64,000 nt of DNA from Agromyces bauzanensis (GCF_014645655.1 NZ_BMMD01000016.1:1-64000); one strand, 5' to 3'. Positions 26,336 through 34,615 are shown, counted from the stretch's first letter. Numbers and translations are program-made. The notes: generated from the sequence alone by a model not told the origin.

Positions 26336-26820
26336 CGGCCGGAGATCCTGCGGAGTGCCGCGACGATCTCGGCCGGCTCGGGCGGGCTGCCCGGAATCTC
26401 GAAGTCGACAGGAACGAAGTCGGAGACCACGCCCGCGACCCCGTACCCGCCGACGAACGGCCCGCCGCCGATGGCGGCGTCGCCCACCGCGCCGATCAGC
26501 CGCGGCCTGGGCGTCGCCTCGACGGTGAGCAGGAGCGGCTCGAGCATGTTGCGCGTGACGACTCCAGTGACCAGCAGCACGTCGGCATGGCGGGCGGATG
26601 CCACGAGCCGGACCCCGTAGCGCTCGAGGTCGTAGACGGGCCCGAAGGCCGCCGCGATCTCCATGGCGCAGTCGGTCGCTCCGCCGACGTCGACATAGCG
26701 CACGTGAACGCTCCCGCGGAGCGCCCGCGCACCGGCGTGGCGCTCGCCGGCGGCCTCCGGCGCCGGCTCCGCGATCCGGCCGGTCCGGGCGATGAGCCGG
26801 ATCAGCTTCGACGTCGTCAC
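26332..26820 (-). CDS. Hydrogenase-4-like small subunit (NuoB/HyfI-like) missing most cluster cysteines
   Basis: 162 residues with the NuoB fold signature YDLERYGVRLVASARHADVL, followed by VTGVVTRNM. In active homologs four cysteines hold a 4Fe-4S cluster. Here the first pair reads VDVGGATDCAMEI (one Cys kept, one replaced by Ala), the third position is AVGDAAIGG (Ala), and the last is IPGSPPEPAEI (Ser). With one of four ligands left, the cluster should not form. The GTG at 26820 overlaps the arsR stop. It must have a structural role in this complex. Confidence 0.88.
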   Translation of the reverse strand: MTTSKLIRLIARTGRIAEPAPEAAGERHAGARALRGSVHVRYVDVGGATDCAMEIAAAFGPVYDLERYGVRLVASARHADVLLVTGVVTRNMLEPLLLTVEATPRPRLIGAVGDAAIGGGPFVGGYGVAGVVSDFVPVDFEIPGSPPEPAEIVAALRRISGR

Positions 26821-27197
26821 CGCGACGACTCGGCGCCGCTGCGGGAGGCTGCCGTCGGCCGCTCCAGGTCTTCGATCGTGATGAGCAGATCGCGTGAGTC
26901 TTCGAGGGTGGAGGTGAGCAGCTGCCTGGCGACGGCGAGCAGCTGCGACATCCGCGGGTCACGGATCGAATAGATGACCGACGAGCGTTCACGCCGGCTG
27001 TCGACGATGTTCGCGTGGCGCAGCACGCCCAGCTGCTGCGAGAGGTGCGAAATCTCCATGCCGAGCGCTTCGGCGAGAGCGCCGACCGAGCGTTCGCCGC
27101 GCAGGAGCACTTCGATCACCCGAACTCGCGCCGGGTGGGCGATCGCCTTGAACAGCTCGGAGGTCAGTCGTGCGACCGGGAGCTCTGCTGACTCCAT
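26817..27197 (-). CDS. ArsR-family winged-helix regulator heading the hydrogenase-like operon
   Basis: 126 residues with the ArsR fold (LFKAIAHPARVRVIEVL, recognition helix MEISHLSQQLGVLRHANIV, wing SRRERSSVIYSIRD). No cysteine metal site is evident. It is the first gene of a seven-gene operon in which successive genes overlap by four bases or sit within 9 bp, so it very likely controls its own transcription and that of the complex. Its closest relative in the window is the SulP-linked ArsR at 19093-19521. The ATG at 27197 is leaderless under a strong promoter. Confidence 0.92.
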   Translation of the reverse strand: MESAELPVARLTSELFKAIAHPARVRVIEVLLRGERSVGALAEALGMEISHLSQQLGVLRHANIVDSRRERSSVIYSIRDPRMSQLLAVARQLLTSTLEDSRDLLITIEDLERPTAASRSGAESSR

Positions 27198-27278
27198 GGC
27201 TTGTTTATACCGCTGTTTGAGAGAACGATCAATACGTGAACTCCGTCTCGGCGGAGCGGGGCCCCGTCTCGGTTCACG
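27198..27278 (-). promoter_or_regulatory. Promoter and inverted repeat upstream of the ArsR/hydrogenase-like operon
   Basis: Near-consensus promoter on the minus strand: -35 TTGATC at 27227-27232, 17-bp spacer, -10 TATAAA at 27204-27209, then six bases to the ATG. Just upstream, CGTGAAC (27235-27241) and GTTCACG (27272-27278) form a perfect inverted repeat 30 bp apart around a GC-rich centre. This may be an operator or the terminator of hsdR. The GTTCAC half also appears near the other arsR promoter. Confidence 0.75.
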
Positions 27279-30200
27279 CGTTCCGTTCCTCTGAGTACCG
27301 CGGCGCCATCGACTCCATCTGCTCCATGACGAGCTTGATGGCCTCGGGCTGCTTGTCGGGCGGATACCCCTTGAGCACGAGCAGGCGCTTGATCGACGAG
27401 CGCAGCTTCGCCTTCACATCGGCGCGCACGGTCCAGTCGGTGCGCACGTCACGGCGCATGATTGCGACGAGTTCGCGAGCGATCTCGGCGAGAACGCTCT
27501 CACCTTGGATCTCGACCGCCGACTCGTTCTGGGCGACGGCGTCGTAGAAGGCGAGTTCGTCGTCGTTGAGCGGCGGCGAGAAGTGCTGCCCGCGGTTGCC
27601 CTCCGCCGCCACTTCGCGCGCCAGCTCGACGAGTTCGGCGATGACCTCGGCCGAGGTGAGTTGCTGGTTCGTGTACTTGTTCATGAGCTCGGCGATCCGC
27701 GCCGAGAACGCGCGCTCGCGCACGAGATTGCCTCGCGAGACCGCGGCCGACTCCTCGAGGAGCAGGTCGCGGAGCGCCTCGATCGCGAGCTGCGGGTTGC
27801 GTGCCTGCTGGGCGCGACGCGCGAACTCGGGCGTCAGTTGCGACAGTGACGGCCGCGGCATCCCCGCGGCCTCGTAGATGTCGACGACGTCGCCGGCATC
27901 CGTCGCCTGCGCGATGAGACTGCCGAGCAGACGCTGGATGTCCTCGGGAATCGGCTGACCCGAGGCCTTGCGTTCGGCGGCGTCGAACTTCGCCATCCAT
28001 ACGCGCACCTCTTCGTAGAACGCGATCTCCTCACGGTAGTTCACGAGCGTCGATTGTCCCGAGGCGAGTGCCCATGCCCTGGCGAGTTGCCCCGAGTAGC
28101 GGCGGTAGCGGGCGGCGAGCGTCTCGCCCTCGAGCTTCGGGTCGTTGAGCAGGTTCTGCAGATCGCGCAGATACGCGACTGTGCCGCTCACCGCGTTGAG
28201 GTACGCTTTCGGTCCGCCGGCGGCGAGTTTCGCCCGCCAGTCGACGCCAGCCACCAGGCCACGCACCCGCTCGACGAGCTCGACCGCGAGCGAGACCGCT
28301 TCGTCGATGTCACGCCCGACCGGCTTCGTCTTCTGGTCGGTGACCGTGTATTCCGCGAGCGCGGCACTGAGGTTCTCGGCGATCGGCGCGTACCCGACGA
28401 GCAGCCCGTCCTCCTTGCCGCGGAAGGTGCGGTTCACCCGGGCGAGCGTCTGCATCAGCAGTGCACCCTTGAGCGGCCGGTCGAGGTAGAGCGTATGCAG
28501 CGGCGGGGCGTCGAAGCCGGTGAGCATCATGTCCTTGACGATCACGAGTTCAAGCTCGTCGTCGACGTCGCGCAGGCGTTCCTTGATGGCGGCGTTCGCG
28601 CTGTCGCGGCGCACGTGCGCTGCGATGACCGGCGACTTCTCCGACGGCGTGCCCGAGTAGACGACCTTGATACGCCCGCCGGTGAGGTCGTCGGAGTGCC
28701 AGTCGGGGCGGATCTTCACGATCTGGCCATACAGCCGCGCGCAGATCTCGCGGGTGCCGCCGACGATCAGCGCCTTGCCCGGGCCGCCGATGAACGGCCG
28801 CATCCGTTCACGTCGTTCCTCCCAGTGCGCGACGAGGTCGGCGGCGAGCGCTTCGAGCCGCTCGGGCGCACCGTACACGGCGTTGACGACGGCGACGGAT
28901 GCCTCGAGCCGAGCCCGTTCCACGTCGGAGAGCCCGATGGTGGCTTCGTCGGCGGCGAGGTCGATCTCCTCCTCGCTGAGTTCCTCGGCCCGCCGCACCT
29001 TGATGAGGCGCGGTTCGAAGTAGACGGGCACGGTCGCGCCATCCGCCACTGCCCGGCTGAGGTCGTAGATGTCGATGTACTCGCCGAACACATCGCGCGT
29101 GTTGCGTTCGTCGAACGAGACCGGCGTGCCGGTGAACGCGATCAGCGTGGCGTTCGGCAGCGCATCACGCAGGTGACGCGCATACCCGTCGAGGTCGTCG
29201 TAGTGGCTGCGGTGGGCTTCGTCGACGACCACGATGATGTTGCGCCGGTTCGAGAGCAGCGGATGCTCCACACCGGCCTGCTTCTCGGCCTGACTGAGCC
29301 CGAACTTCTGCAGGGTCGTGAAGTAGATGCCGCCGGTGGTGCGGTTCGTCAGCTCCTCGCGCAGTTCGCGTCGCAGGCGGATCTGCTTGGGCTTCTCGGG
29401 CAGCAGCAGGCTGCGGTCGAAGCCGGCGTAGAGCTGCCCGTTGAGCTCGTTTCGATCGGTGATGACCACGACGGTGGGGTTCTTCAGTGCCGGCTCGCGC
29501 ATGACGAGCGCGGTGTAGAGCTCCATCTCCATCGACTTGCCCGAGCCCTGCGTGTGCCAGACGACGCCGGCCTTGCCGTTCGATGCCACGGCCTGCCGGG
29601 TCGCGCCGACCGCCTTCGACACCGCGAAGTACTGGTGCGGCTTTGCGATGCGCTTGACGAGCCCTTCGTCGCCCTCGTCGAAGGCGGTGTAGTCGCGCAT
29701 GAGCTGCAGGAAGCGCTCGTGGTTGTAGAGGCCGTTGAGCGCGTCCTCGAGCGCGAAGATGGTCTCGCCATCGACCTGCCGGTTCGCCTCCACGGGTTCG
29801 CCGTCGTCGTCCACGTTCCACGGCGAGAAGTGGTTGAGCGGCGTGAACGGCGTGCCGTAGATCGCTTCGAGCCCGTCACTCGCGAGCACGAACACGCAGA
29901 AGCGGAACGCCATCGGGAACTCGCGCAGGTAGGTGGTGAGTTGCGCGTGCGCCGACGTGGCATCCGCCCGCTCGGTGCCGGCCTTCTTGAGCTCGATGAT
30001 GCTCACAGGCATGCCATTCAGGAAGAGCACGAGGTCGAAGCGACGGGTGCGGTCACCCTGCCGGATGGTGACCTGGTTGACCGCGAGCCAGTCGTTCTCG
30101 TCGGGGTCTGCGCTCACGAGCCGGATAGTCGGGTTGTGCTCGGTGCCGTCGGCATCGAGGTAACTCAGCCGATAGCCGCCCACGAGGATCTCGTGGATGC

Positions 30201-30459
30201 GGTGGTTCTCAGCGATCGGGTCCTGCGACTTCAGCGCGACGACCTCGGCGAGCGCCTGCAGCAGGTACGTCGCCGGCACGGCCGGGTTGAGCTTCTGCAT
30301 CGCGGCGAGCAGGCGCGGCCGGATCAGCAGCTCGCTCCACGAGTCGCGCTCGTCGGCGCCCGGCGCGATGGCCTCACCGGCCGCGGGCCGCCAGAGCAGC
30401 GGCTCGGCGAGCGTGTCGAGTGCGAGCTGCTCCCATTCGGCTTCTGAGAATCCGGTCAC
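27274..30459 (-). CDS. hsdR: Type I restriction endonuclease, R (motor/nuclease) subunit
   Basis: 1061 residues. The N-terminal PD-(D/E)xK nuclease has FDLVLFLNGMPVSIIELKK (Asp, then ExK). The SF2 translocase follows, with Walker A VWHTQGSGKSMEMEL, the DEAH box VVVDEAHRSHYDDL, IAFTGTPVS and a motif VI-like LMQTLARVNRTF. The C-terminal helical region binds the methylase core. The GTG at 30459 is preceded by AGGGGG. In the same direction upstream are hipA (82 bp away), hipB, two small genes, hsdS and hsdM, so this is one RM island with a toxin-antitoxin pair inserted between S and R. Confidence 0.95.
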   Translation of the reverse strand: MTGFSEAEWEQLALDTLAEPLLWRPAAGEAIAPGADERDSWSELLIRPRLLAAMQKLNPAVPATYLLQALAEVVALKSQDPIAENHRIHEILVGGYRLSYLDADGTEHNPTIRLVSADPDENDWLAVNQVTIRQGDRTRRFDLVLFLNGMPVSIIELKKAGTERADATSAHAQLTTYLREFPMAFRFCVFVLASDGLEAIYGTPFTPLNHFSPWNVDDDGEPVEANRQVDGETIFALEDALNGLYNHERFLQLMRDYTAFDEGDEGLVKRIAKPHQYFAVSKAVGATRQAVASNGKAGVVWHTQGSGKSMEMELYTALVMREPALKNPTVVVITDRNELNGQLYAGFDRSLLLPEKPKQIRLRRELREELTNRTTGGIYFTTLQKFGLSQAEKQAGVEHPLLSNRRNIIVVVDEAHRSHYDDLDGYARHLRDALPNATLIAFTGTPVSFDERNTRDVFGEYIDIYDLSRAVADGATVPVYFEPRLIKVRRAEELSEEEIDLAADEATIGLSDVERARLEASVAVVNAVYGAPERLEALAADLVAHWEERRERMRPFIGGPGKALIVGGTREICARLYGQIVKIRPDWHSDDLTGGRIKVVYSGTPSEKSPVIAAHVRRDSANAAIKERLRDVDDELELVIVKDMMLTGFDAPPLHTLYLDRPLKGALLMQTLARVNRTFRGKEDGLLVGYAPIAENLSAALAEYTVTDQKTKPVGRDIDEAVSLAVELVERVRGLVAGVDWRAKLAAGGPKAYLNAVSGTVAYLRDLQNLLNDPKLEGETLAARYRRYSGQLARAWALASGQSTLVNYREEIAFYEEVRVWMAKFDAAERKASGQPIPEDIQRLLGSLIAQATDAGDVVDIYEAAGMPRPSLSQLTPEFARRAQQARNPQLAIEALRDLLLEESAAVSRGNLVRERAFSARIAELMNKYTNQQLTSAEVIAELVELAREVAAEGNRGQHFSPPLNDDELAFYDAVAQNESAVEIQGESVLAEIARELVAIMRRDVRTDWTVRADVKAKLRSSIKRLLVLKGYPPDKQPEAIKLVMEQMESMAPRYSEERNA

Positions 30460-30541
30460 GTGTTCGTTCCCCCTGTCGGCGACGTGATGCCAGCGTATGA
30501 GCGGATGCCGCAGTGCGACGCGTGCCCGCTGATAACCCCGT

Positions 30542-31825
30542 TCATCGGTCGATCCATCCGCGCTTTGATGCGTGCGCGGCGACCGCCGAGGTGATCCGGT
30601 CAGCGATCGCCCGCTCGGTGCTCGACGCGATGGTCTGAGCGGCAGCGGCGAAGGCGTCCGCGAGTCCCGCCCGGATTTCGAACGCTCGCGCTTCAGCCTC
30701 GTCGGCGGGGATGCGGAGCTTCCGACCCACGGCGACGAAGTCGCGGATGCCGATCCCGTCGAGGCGGTACTCGTCACCCACCTTCATCGCCGACGCGAGC
30801 GGTCGTGTCGCGGGGTACACGAGGTGAGTACCCAGGTCGTAGAGCGGCGCTAGCTCCGCGCGCTCGGCGTCCAGCAGGATCGAGTAGTTCTTCGCGTGCG
30901 CGTCGGTGTTCGCGGCCGACACGTTGAACACCATCGCGTCGAACATCCGTCGCTGACTTCTCCGTCGCTGTTCCACGTTCGGGAAGGTGTCGATGAGCTG
31001 AGCCATGCGTGCGAAGCCCGGGCCACCGTCCGACTGGTACTTCTGGGCAGGCATGACGGAGAGCGCCTGGCAAAAGTCCTCCTGGTGCCGGCGACGCCAG
31101 ACCCCGTCGACGACCTCGCGGTCGTATCTCTTCGAGACGAACACGCGGTCGCCTCGGGTCGTGGTCAGGAGTTGGGCGTCGGCGACGTCGAGCCCGAGAT
31201 GCGCCGCCGCGTGCATCGTCACGTACTCGTTCACGTCGTGTTCGATAAAGGGAGGAACAGCGGGCTTCAGGATGTGCGTTGTTGGCGTCGCATCGAGCGG
31301 GATGCCCCACTCACCGTCGATGCTCCGGAAGAGCGCGACCTTCGGCTGCGCCCCGGGCAGGCTCCACCGGCCGGCGACATCACGCGTGCCCCATGTGTCG
31401 GCGTTCTTGATGAGGTCATCGATCAGGTCGGCGACGGCGTCGGCGGAGAGCGCCTCGACGCGCTCCTCGCGCGGGCCGGCGTCACGCGCCGATTCATCGG
31501 GAGGAAGGATCTGGACCGCCCCGGCGACATCACGGCCGACGAAGGCGAGCAGCCCGTACGGGTTCAGCGCAGAGGTGTGGAACGCCGTCGACAGTTCGCT
31601 GAGCTTGCCGCCGCTGTCGGGCAGCAACCCTTGGAGGAACGGCACCACAGCGCGCGGCGGATGGCTCGCACGCGACACCGGCATCGAGAGCGACAGCGGG
31701 GTCGCCTCCGGGTGGCGTCGGTAGTCGTCGTCGTAGGTGAAGGTCGTGGCGCCCGCGTCGGTCTGGCGCAGATCCCCGACGAAGTCGCCGTCGAGGTAGA
31801 CGTTGAGCTTCGGGAATCGTGCCAT
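30542..31825 (-). CDS. hipA: HipA-family serine/threonine kinase toxin (RM island copy)
   Basis: 427 residues. HipA kinases phosphorylate a translation factor or tRNA synthetase and cause dormancy unless bound by HipB. Visible: N-terminal subdomain start (LNVYLDGDFVGDLRQ), the phospho-Ser activation loop SLPGAQPKVALF, the catalytic loop NTDAHAKNYSILL (Asp and Asn) and the metal-binding LAPLYDLGTHLVYP. All kinase residues look intact. Its ATG uses the last A of the hipB stop (TGATG), so the two are tightly coupled. It sits between hsdS and hsdR. Confidence 0.92.
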   Translation of the reverse strand: MARFPKLNVYLDGDFVGDLRQTDAGATTFTYDDDYRRHPEATPLSLSMPVSRASHPPRAVVPFLQGLLPDSGGKLSELSTAFHTSALNPYGLLAFVGRDVAGAVQILPPDESARDAGPREERVEALSADAVADLIDDLIKNADTWGTRDVAGRWSLPGAQPKVALFRSIDGEWGIPLDATPTTHILKPAVPPFIEHDVNEYVTMHAAAHLGLDVADAQLLTTTRGDRVFVSKRYDREVVDGVWRRRHQEDFCQALSVMPAQKYQSDGGPGFARMAQLIDTFPNVEQRRRSQRRMFDAMVFNVSAANTDAHAKNYSILLDAERAELAPLYDLGTHLVYPATRPLASAMKVGDEYRLDGIGIRDFVAVGRKLRIPADEAEARAFEIRAGLADAFAAAAQTIASSTERAIADRITSAVAAHASKRGWIDR

Positions 31826-32058
31826 CAACGGCCGCCCGGCTCGGTCGAGGTACGCTCCTGCAGGTCGACGACGAGGCCGAGGGCAGTGATGATGTCGAAG
31901 ACGCGGTCGAGGCGGACCGACGCCTTGCCCCCTTCGAAACGCACGACCCACTCGCGCGTGACTCCTGCACGCTCGGCGAGCGCCTGTTGTGACCAGCCGA
32001 GCGCTTCCCGGCGGTCGCGCGCCGCAGCCCCCACCTCCAGAACGCTTCGAACTCGCAT
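31825..32058 (-). CDS. hipB: HipB-like HTH antitoxin (RM island copy)
   Basis: 77 residues, Xre/Cro-type helix-turn-helix (LGWSQQALAERAGVTREWVV, then RFEGGKASVRLDRVFDIITALG), ending in an acidic tail likely to contact HipA. The ATG at 32058 is preceded by GAAGGAG six bases upstream. HipB proteins neutralise HipA and repress the operon. A perfect 16-bp inverted repeat and a second palindrome lie directly upstream and are the natural operator candidates. Confidence 0.92.
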   Translation of the reverse strand: MRVRSVLEVGAAARDRREALGWSQQALAERAGVTREWVVRFEGGKASVRLDRVFDIITALGLVVDLQERTSTEPGGR

Positions 32059-32076
32059 ACGTTCTCCTTCGACGAC

Positions 32077-32147
32077 GTGCGCGTTCGCGCACTTCACCCA
32101 TTGTGATCGATCGCGCACAGAATTGGAAGTTCGCGATCGATCACAAT
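32077..32147. promoter_or_regulatory. Probable hipBA operator and promoter
   Basis: Arms ATTGTGATCGATCGCG (32100-32115) and CGCGATCGATCACAAT (32132-32147) are a perfect 16-bp inverted repeat separated by 16 bp, and each arm carries the small palindrome GATCGATC. A second hairpin, GTGCGCG-TT-CGCGCAC (32077-32092), lies between it and the hipB Shine-Dalgarno. The CACAAT at the start of the left arm (read on the minus strand) could be the -10 box. Binding by HipB would block transcription. Confidence 0.7.
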
Positions 32148-32228
32148 GTTCGGAGGCCACCACCCGCCGCGAGAAACTACCGAGCAAGCATATTCCGCCC
32201 GCTATCTCGCGGCTCCGGGCGTCGTTGA

Positions 32229-32582
32229 CACCGTTCTGTCAACGAACAAGCAAGCAATCACTTCGCGACCCAGTACGGCACATACCACCAGCAGCGCGCC
32301 GTCCGCGGGAACTATTCGGGCACCGGACGATCCCGGTTCGCGCTGTTCGCCGTCCCCGCGCCGACAGAGCGCACCCTCAGCGACCTTCAGTGCGACCTTG
32401 TCCGACAGCGAACGGGCTATGAGGATGCTCTCGCTGCCGAAGCGGCCAATGACGCCAACACCTTCGGCGCCAGTCTCGACGGCCTTACCGCGCACATCGC
32501 CGACACACAGGGCGGCGGGTTGAAACCGCGCCGCGAGTTGTGCGACGCCATGGCGCGATGGGGTGACCGCACGCCAGCGTGA
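32229..32582 (+). pseudogene. Orphan open frame between hipB and the RM small genes, possible gene remnant
   Basis: A plus-strand frame is open for 117 codons (TGA at 32226-32228 to TGA at 32580-32582) with protein-like content such as SRFALFAVPAPTERTLSDLQ and AAEAANDANTFGASLDGL, but it has no start codon until near its end. It may be the 3' part of a gene that lost its start. I do not recognise it. The rest of the 440-bp gap (32148-32588) holds only the hipB upstream region and nothing else I can identify. Confidence 0.3.
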
Positions 32583-32588
32583 GCAGGA

Positions 32589-33017
32589 TCAGCTCACCCC
32601 GACGAGTCTTGCCGCGTCTTCGACTGCGTCGATCTTCGCAGTCGACTTCGCAATGCGAATATTGAATCCCCCGCCCTCCACCTTGCGGCTCGCCTCGACG
32701 AGCATCTCGATCGGACTGTCTGGGCTCAGCAGTTCAAGCGGCTCCGACTCACGCTCGACGAGAGATGATGCAGGTGGAAGCACACTCACAAGCGCAATGT
32801 CATCATCGGACATCACCACGAATACGTTCGCGAAACCGGCGCTCCATGCAACCCGCTCGAACACGTCACCGATCGACTCGTCGCCGAATGCAATTACGAT
32901 TGGCTTCGACCCATCAACCCCGGTCACTTTCAGATGACGATCGATGCCGAGCCGTGTGATCGTACCGAGGAGTTTGGCCGTTAGCTGGCGCCGCTCAGCG
33001 CTCATCGACTCGGCCAT
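32589..33017 (-). CDS. Uncharacterised RM-island protein (142 residues)
   Basis: No recognised family. A helical start (SAERRQLTAKLLGTITRLGI) is followed by alternating strands with VIAFGDESIGDVFERVAW and FVVMSDDDIALVSVLPP, and a final segment FNIRIAKSTAKIDAVEDAA. The ATG at 33017 overlaps the preceding gene by 23 bp and has GAGGGAG upstream; another ATG lies four codons later. Its overlap with the downstream-of-hsdS gene ties it to the RM operon. It could be an accessory or anti-restriction regulator, but there is no direct sign. Confidence 0.7.
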   Translation of the reverse strand: MAESMSAERRQLTAKLLGTITRLGIDRHLKVTGVDGSKPIVIAFGDESIGDVFERVAWSAGFANVFVVMSDDDIALVSVLPPASSLVERESEPLELLSPDSPIEMLVEASRKVEGGGFNIRIAKSTAKIDAVEDAARLVGVS

Positions 33018-33444
33018 CTCCCTGCTCCCTCTCTCGTTGTTCCCACGTCGCAAGCATGAAGTCGTACTGTTCAGTGTACTGTCGGTCGACCGTTAGCGGC
33101 CCGTTGATCGATTCAATGGTCTCTCGCTGGTCGGTTCCCCTGGTGAGGTCGTGACGGTGGACGGTGTCGTGCGAGGAGTCTACTCGGAAGATGTCGCGCC
33201 ATCGGTACGGCCCGCCGACCTGATGACAGATCGCGAAATCGATGCACTTGCCCCGGTAGTTGTTCGTTCGCACAAAGAGTCGGCTCGTCGCCGAGAGAGC
33301 AACCGAAAACTCGGACGGTGGATCCCACTCTTCCTTCGGCGGGCGTTCCCAGATCGCGGGCGCGTCATTCGCGTCCATCTGCTGCTGGGCTGCCCGCCTG
33401 GCCTCGCGGTCGTTCCGCCTACTGAACTTGCCGCTACGTCCCAT
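32995..33444 (-). CDS. RM-associated small protein (149 residues), DUF7718-like
   Basis: Basic N-terminus (MGRSGKFSRRNDREARRAAQ), then a beta-rich domain: FVRTNNYRGKCIDFAICHQV, WRDIFRVDSSHDTVHRHDL and a charged C-terminus. The paired His around HDTVHRHD and the layout resemble small proteins commonly found beside type I RM and related defence genes (a remembered DUF7718-like pattern, not a database result). The ATG at 33444 overlaps the hsdS end by 11 bp, with AAAGGG upstream, so it is co-translated with hsdS. Confidence 0.7.
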   Translation of the reverse strand: MGRSGKFSRRNDREARRAAQQQMDANDAPAIWERPPKEEWDPPSEFSVALSATSRLFVRTNNYRGKCIDFAICHQVGGPYRWRDIFRVDSSHDTVHRHDLTRGTDQRETIESINGPLTVDRQYTEQYDFMLATWEQREREQGDGRVDER

Positions 33445-34615
33445 CGGCAACCCTTTCGAAGTCCCGAACACGGAGTCCTCCGGACATGAGTTGCGGGAGA
33501 AGGGCGTCGCGGATAGCTGCGAGGGTTCGGTTCTCCGCGTCGGCCGCCAAAGCCGCGGATGAGAGTGACTCGATGCTTGCCCGCGACTCATCGGGCCAGC
33601 CGCGCGGGTCGGACACGCCAGCCAAGAGAACCTCGATCGGCTTCACCCGCTGGTGGCTGCCTGAAGTACCCGCGACCTTCGACTCGAGAGCTCGACCGAA
33701 CGACGGCTGGGCAAGAAGACTCCAAAGAACAGAAGTCGATATCCCACGCGGCTCCAGGACGAGAAACTCGGTCGACGCCAGCGCCCGTCGCCCATTCAAT
33801 CGCGCGAGGTCCCACACGCGAGGGAACCTAGGATTGAGCTTCGAAATCAGCACAGACGGCTCCGACACAACGAACTTGCTGCTCTTGATGCTGGTAGCTT
33901 TGACCACTTCCGGGCCATTCCTTGAGTCGAACGCCGGAAGGCTGTAGTGATCTACGGCTTCGTCGCCTAGCGTTCCCGGATCGATCTGCGCCTTCTGCAG
34001 AGTCGCGAGTTCCCGCACCGGTGCCCGATCGCCCGCGACCGGCACCATTGCGAGTGCGAGTTCACGCGCGGTGGCGGCGAGCTTGGTGTTGGCGGCGATC
34101 TTGTCGTCGAGGGCGCCGAGCACCTCACCGATTGCGCGCTGTTCGCCCAACGGGGGAAGTGGAATAGCGAGCGATTCAAGGTGCGCTTTGGTGAGCGCCT
34201 TCCTCGTGGCACCGCCGGTCGCAAGGGTCATTAGTGCCGTCTTCCCTCTCGGCGACACCAAGTACTTCTGAAGGAATCGACTATCTAGACGACCGTTTGT
34301 CCGAATGACAGCGACGTGCTGATTCACGCGCGCCGGCAGGACAGCAGGGTCGACGAGTGACGTTCGCGCAACCGAATCACCCGTGATATTCACAAGTACA
34401 TCGCCGGCGAGAACAGTCACACTCCTAAGCGCGTCGGCCGCCTCATCCGTGATGCGCGCGACTCCATCAAGGAGCATTGAGTTGTCGAGGATGTTCTGCG
34501 AGCGAATGAACGAAATGCCTTCTTCGCGATAGACGCTGGCGCCACCACGAGGTGTTGCCCCGGATCCTATCTTGGTCACCAGAACACCCAAGCGAACCAG
34601 CGGCCACTCAGACAT
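33434..34615 (-). CDS. hsdS: Type I restriction-modification specificity subunit
   Basis: 393 residues, with two target-recognition domains each followed by a helical spacer: TRD1 from residue 1 (WPLVRLGVLVTKIGSGATPRG), spacer 1 with PLPPLGEQRAIGEVLGALDD and KIAANTKLAATAREL, TRD2 from about 205, and spacer 2 with ENRTLAAIRDALLPQLMSGG. It sets the DNA target of the HsdM/HsdR complex; the target cannot be predicted by eye. The ATG at 34615 overlaps the hsdM end by 8 bp. The TRD stretches are less GC-rich than neighbours, as is common for exchanged domains. Confidence 0.93.
   Translation of the reverse strand: MSEWPLVRLGVLVTKIGSGATPRGGASVYREEGISFIRSQNILDNSMLLDGVARITDEAADALRSVTVLAGDVLVNITGDSVARTSLVDPAVLPARVNQHVAVIRTNGRLDSRFLQKYLVSPRGKTALMTLATGGATRKALTKAHLESLAIPLPPLGEQRAIGEVLGALDDKIAANTKLAATARELALAMVPVAGDRAPVRELATLQKAQIDPGTLGDEAVDHYSLPAFDSRNGPEVVKATSIKSSKFVVSEPSVLISKLNPRFPRVWDLARLNGRRALASTEFLVLEPRGISTSVLWSLLAQPSFGRALESKVAGTSGSHQRVKPIEVLLAGVSDPRGWPDESRASIESLSSAALAADAENRTLAAIRDALLPQLMSGGLRVRDFERVADGT

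Noticed and set aside
19553-26820. Calling the locus an active group 4 NiFe hydrogenase or formate hydrogenlyase
   Set aside because: All four nickel cysteines and three of four proximal cluster cysteines are missing, and no maturation genes are present.
28054-30447. A 797-codon plus-strand open frame opposite hsdR
   Set aside because: Antisense shadow in high-GC DNA; composition (Val/Asp/Arg/His) and lack of motifs mark it as non-coding, while hsdR motifs are complete.
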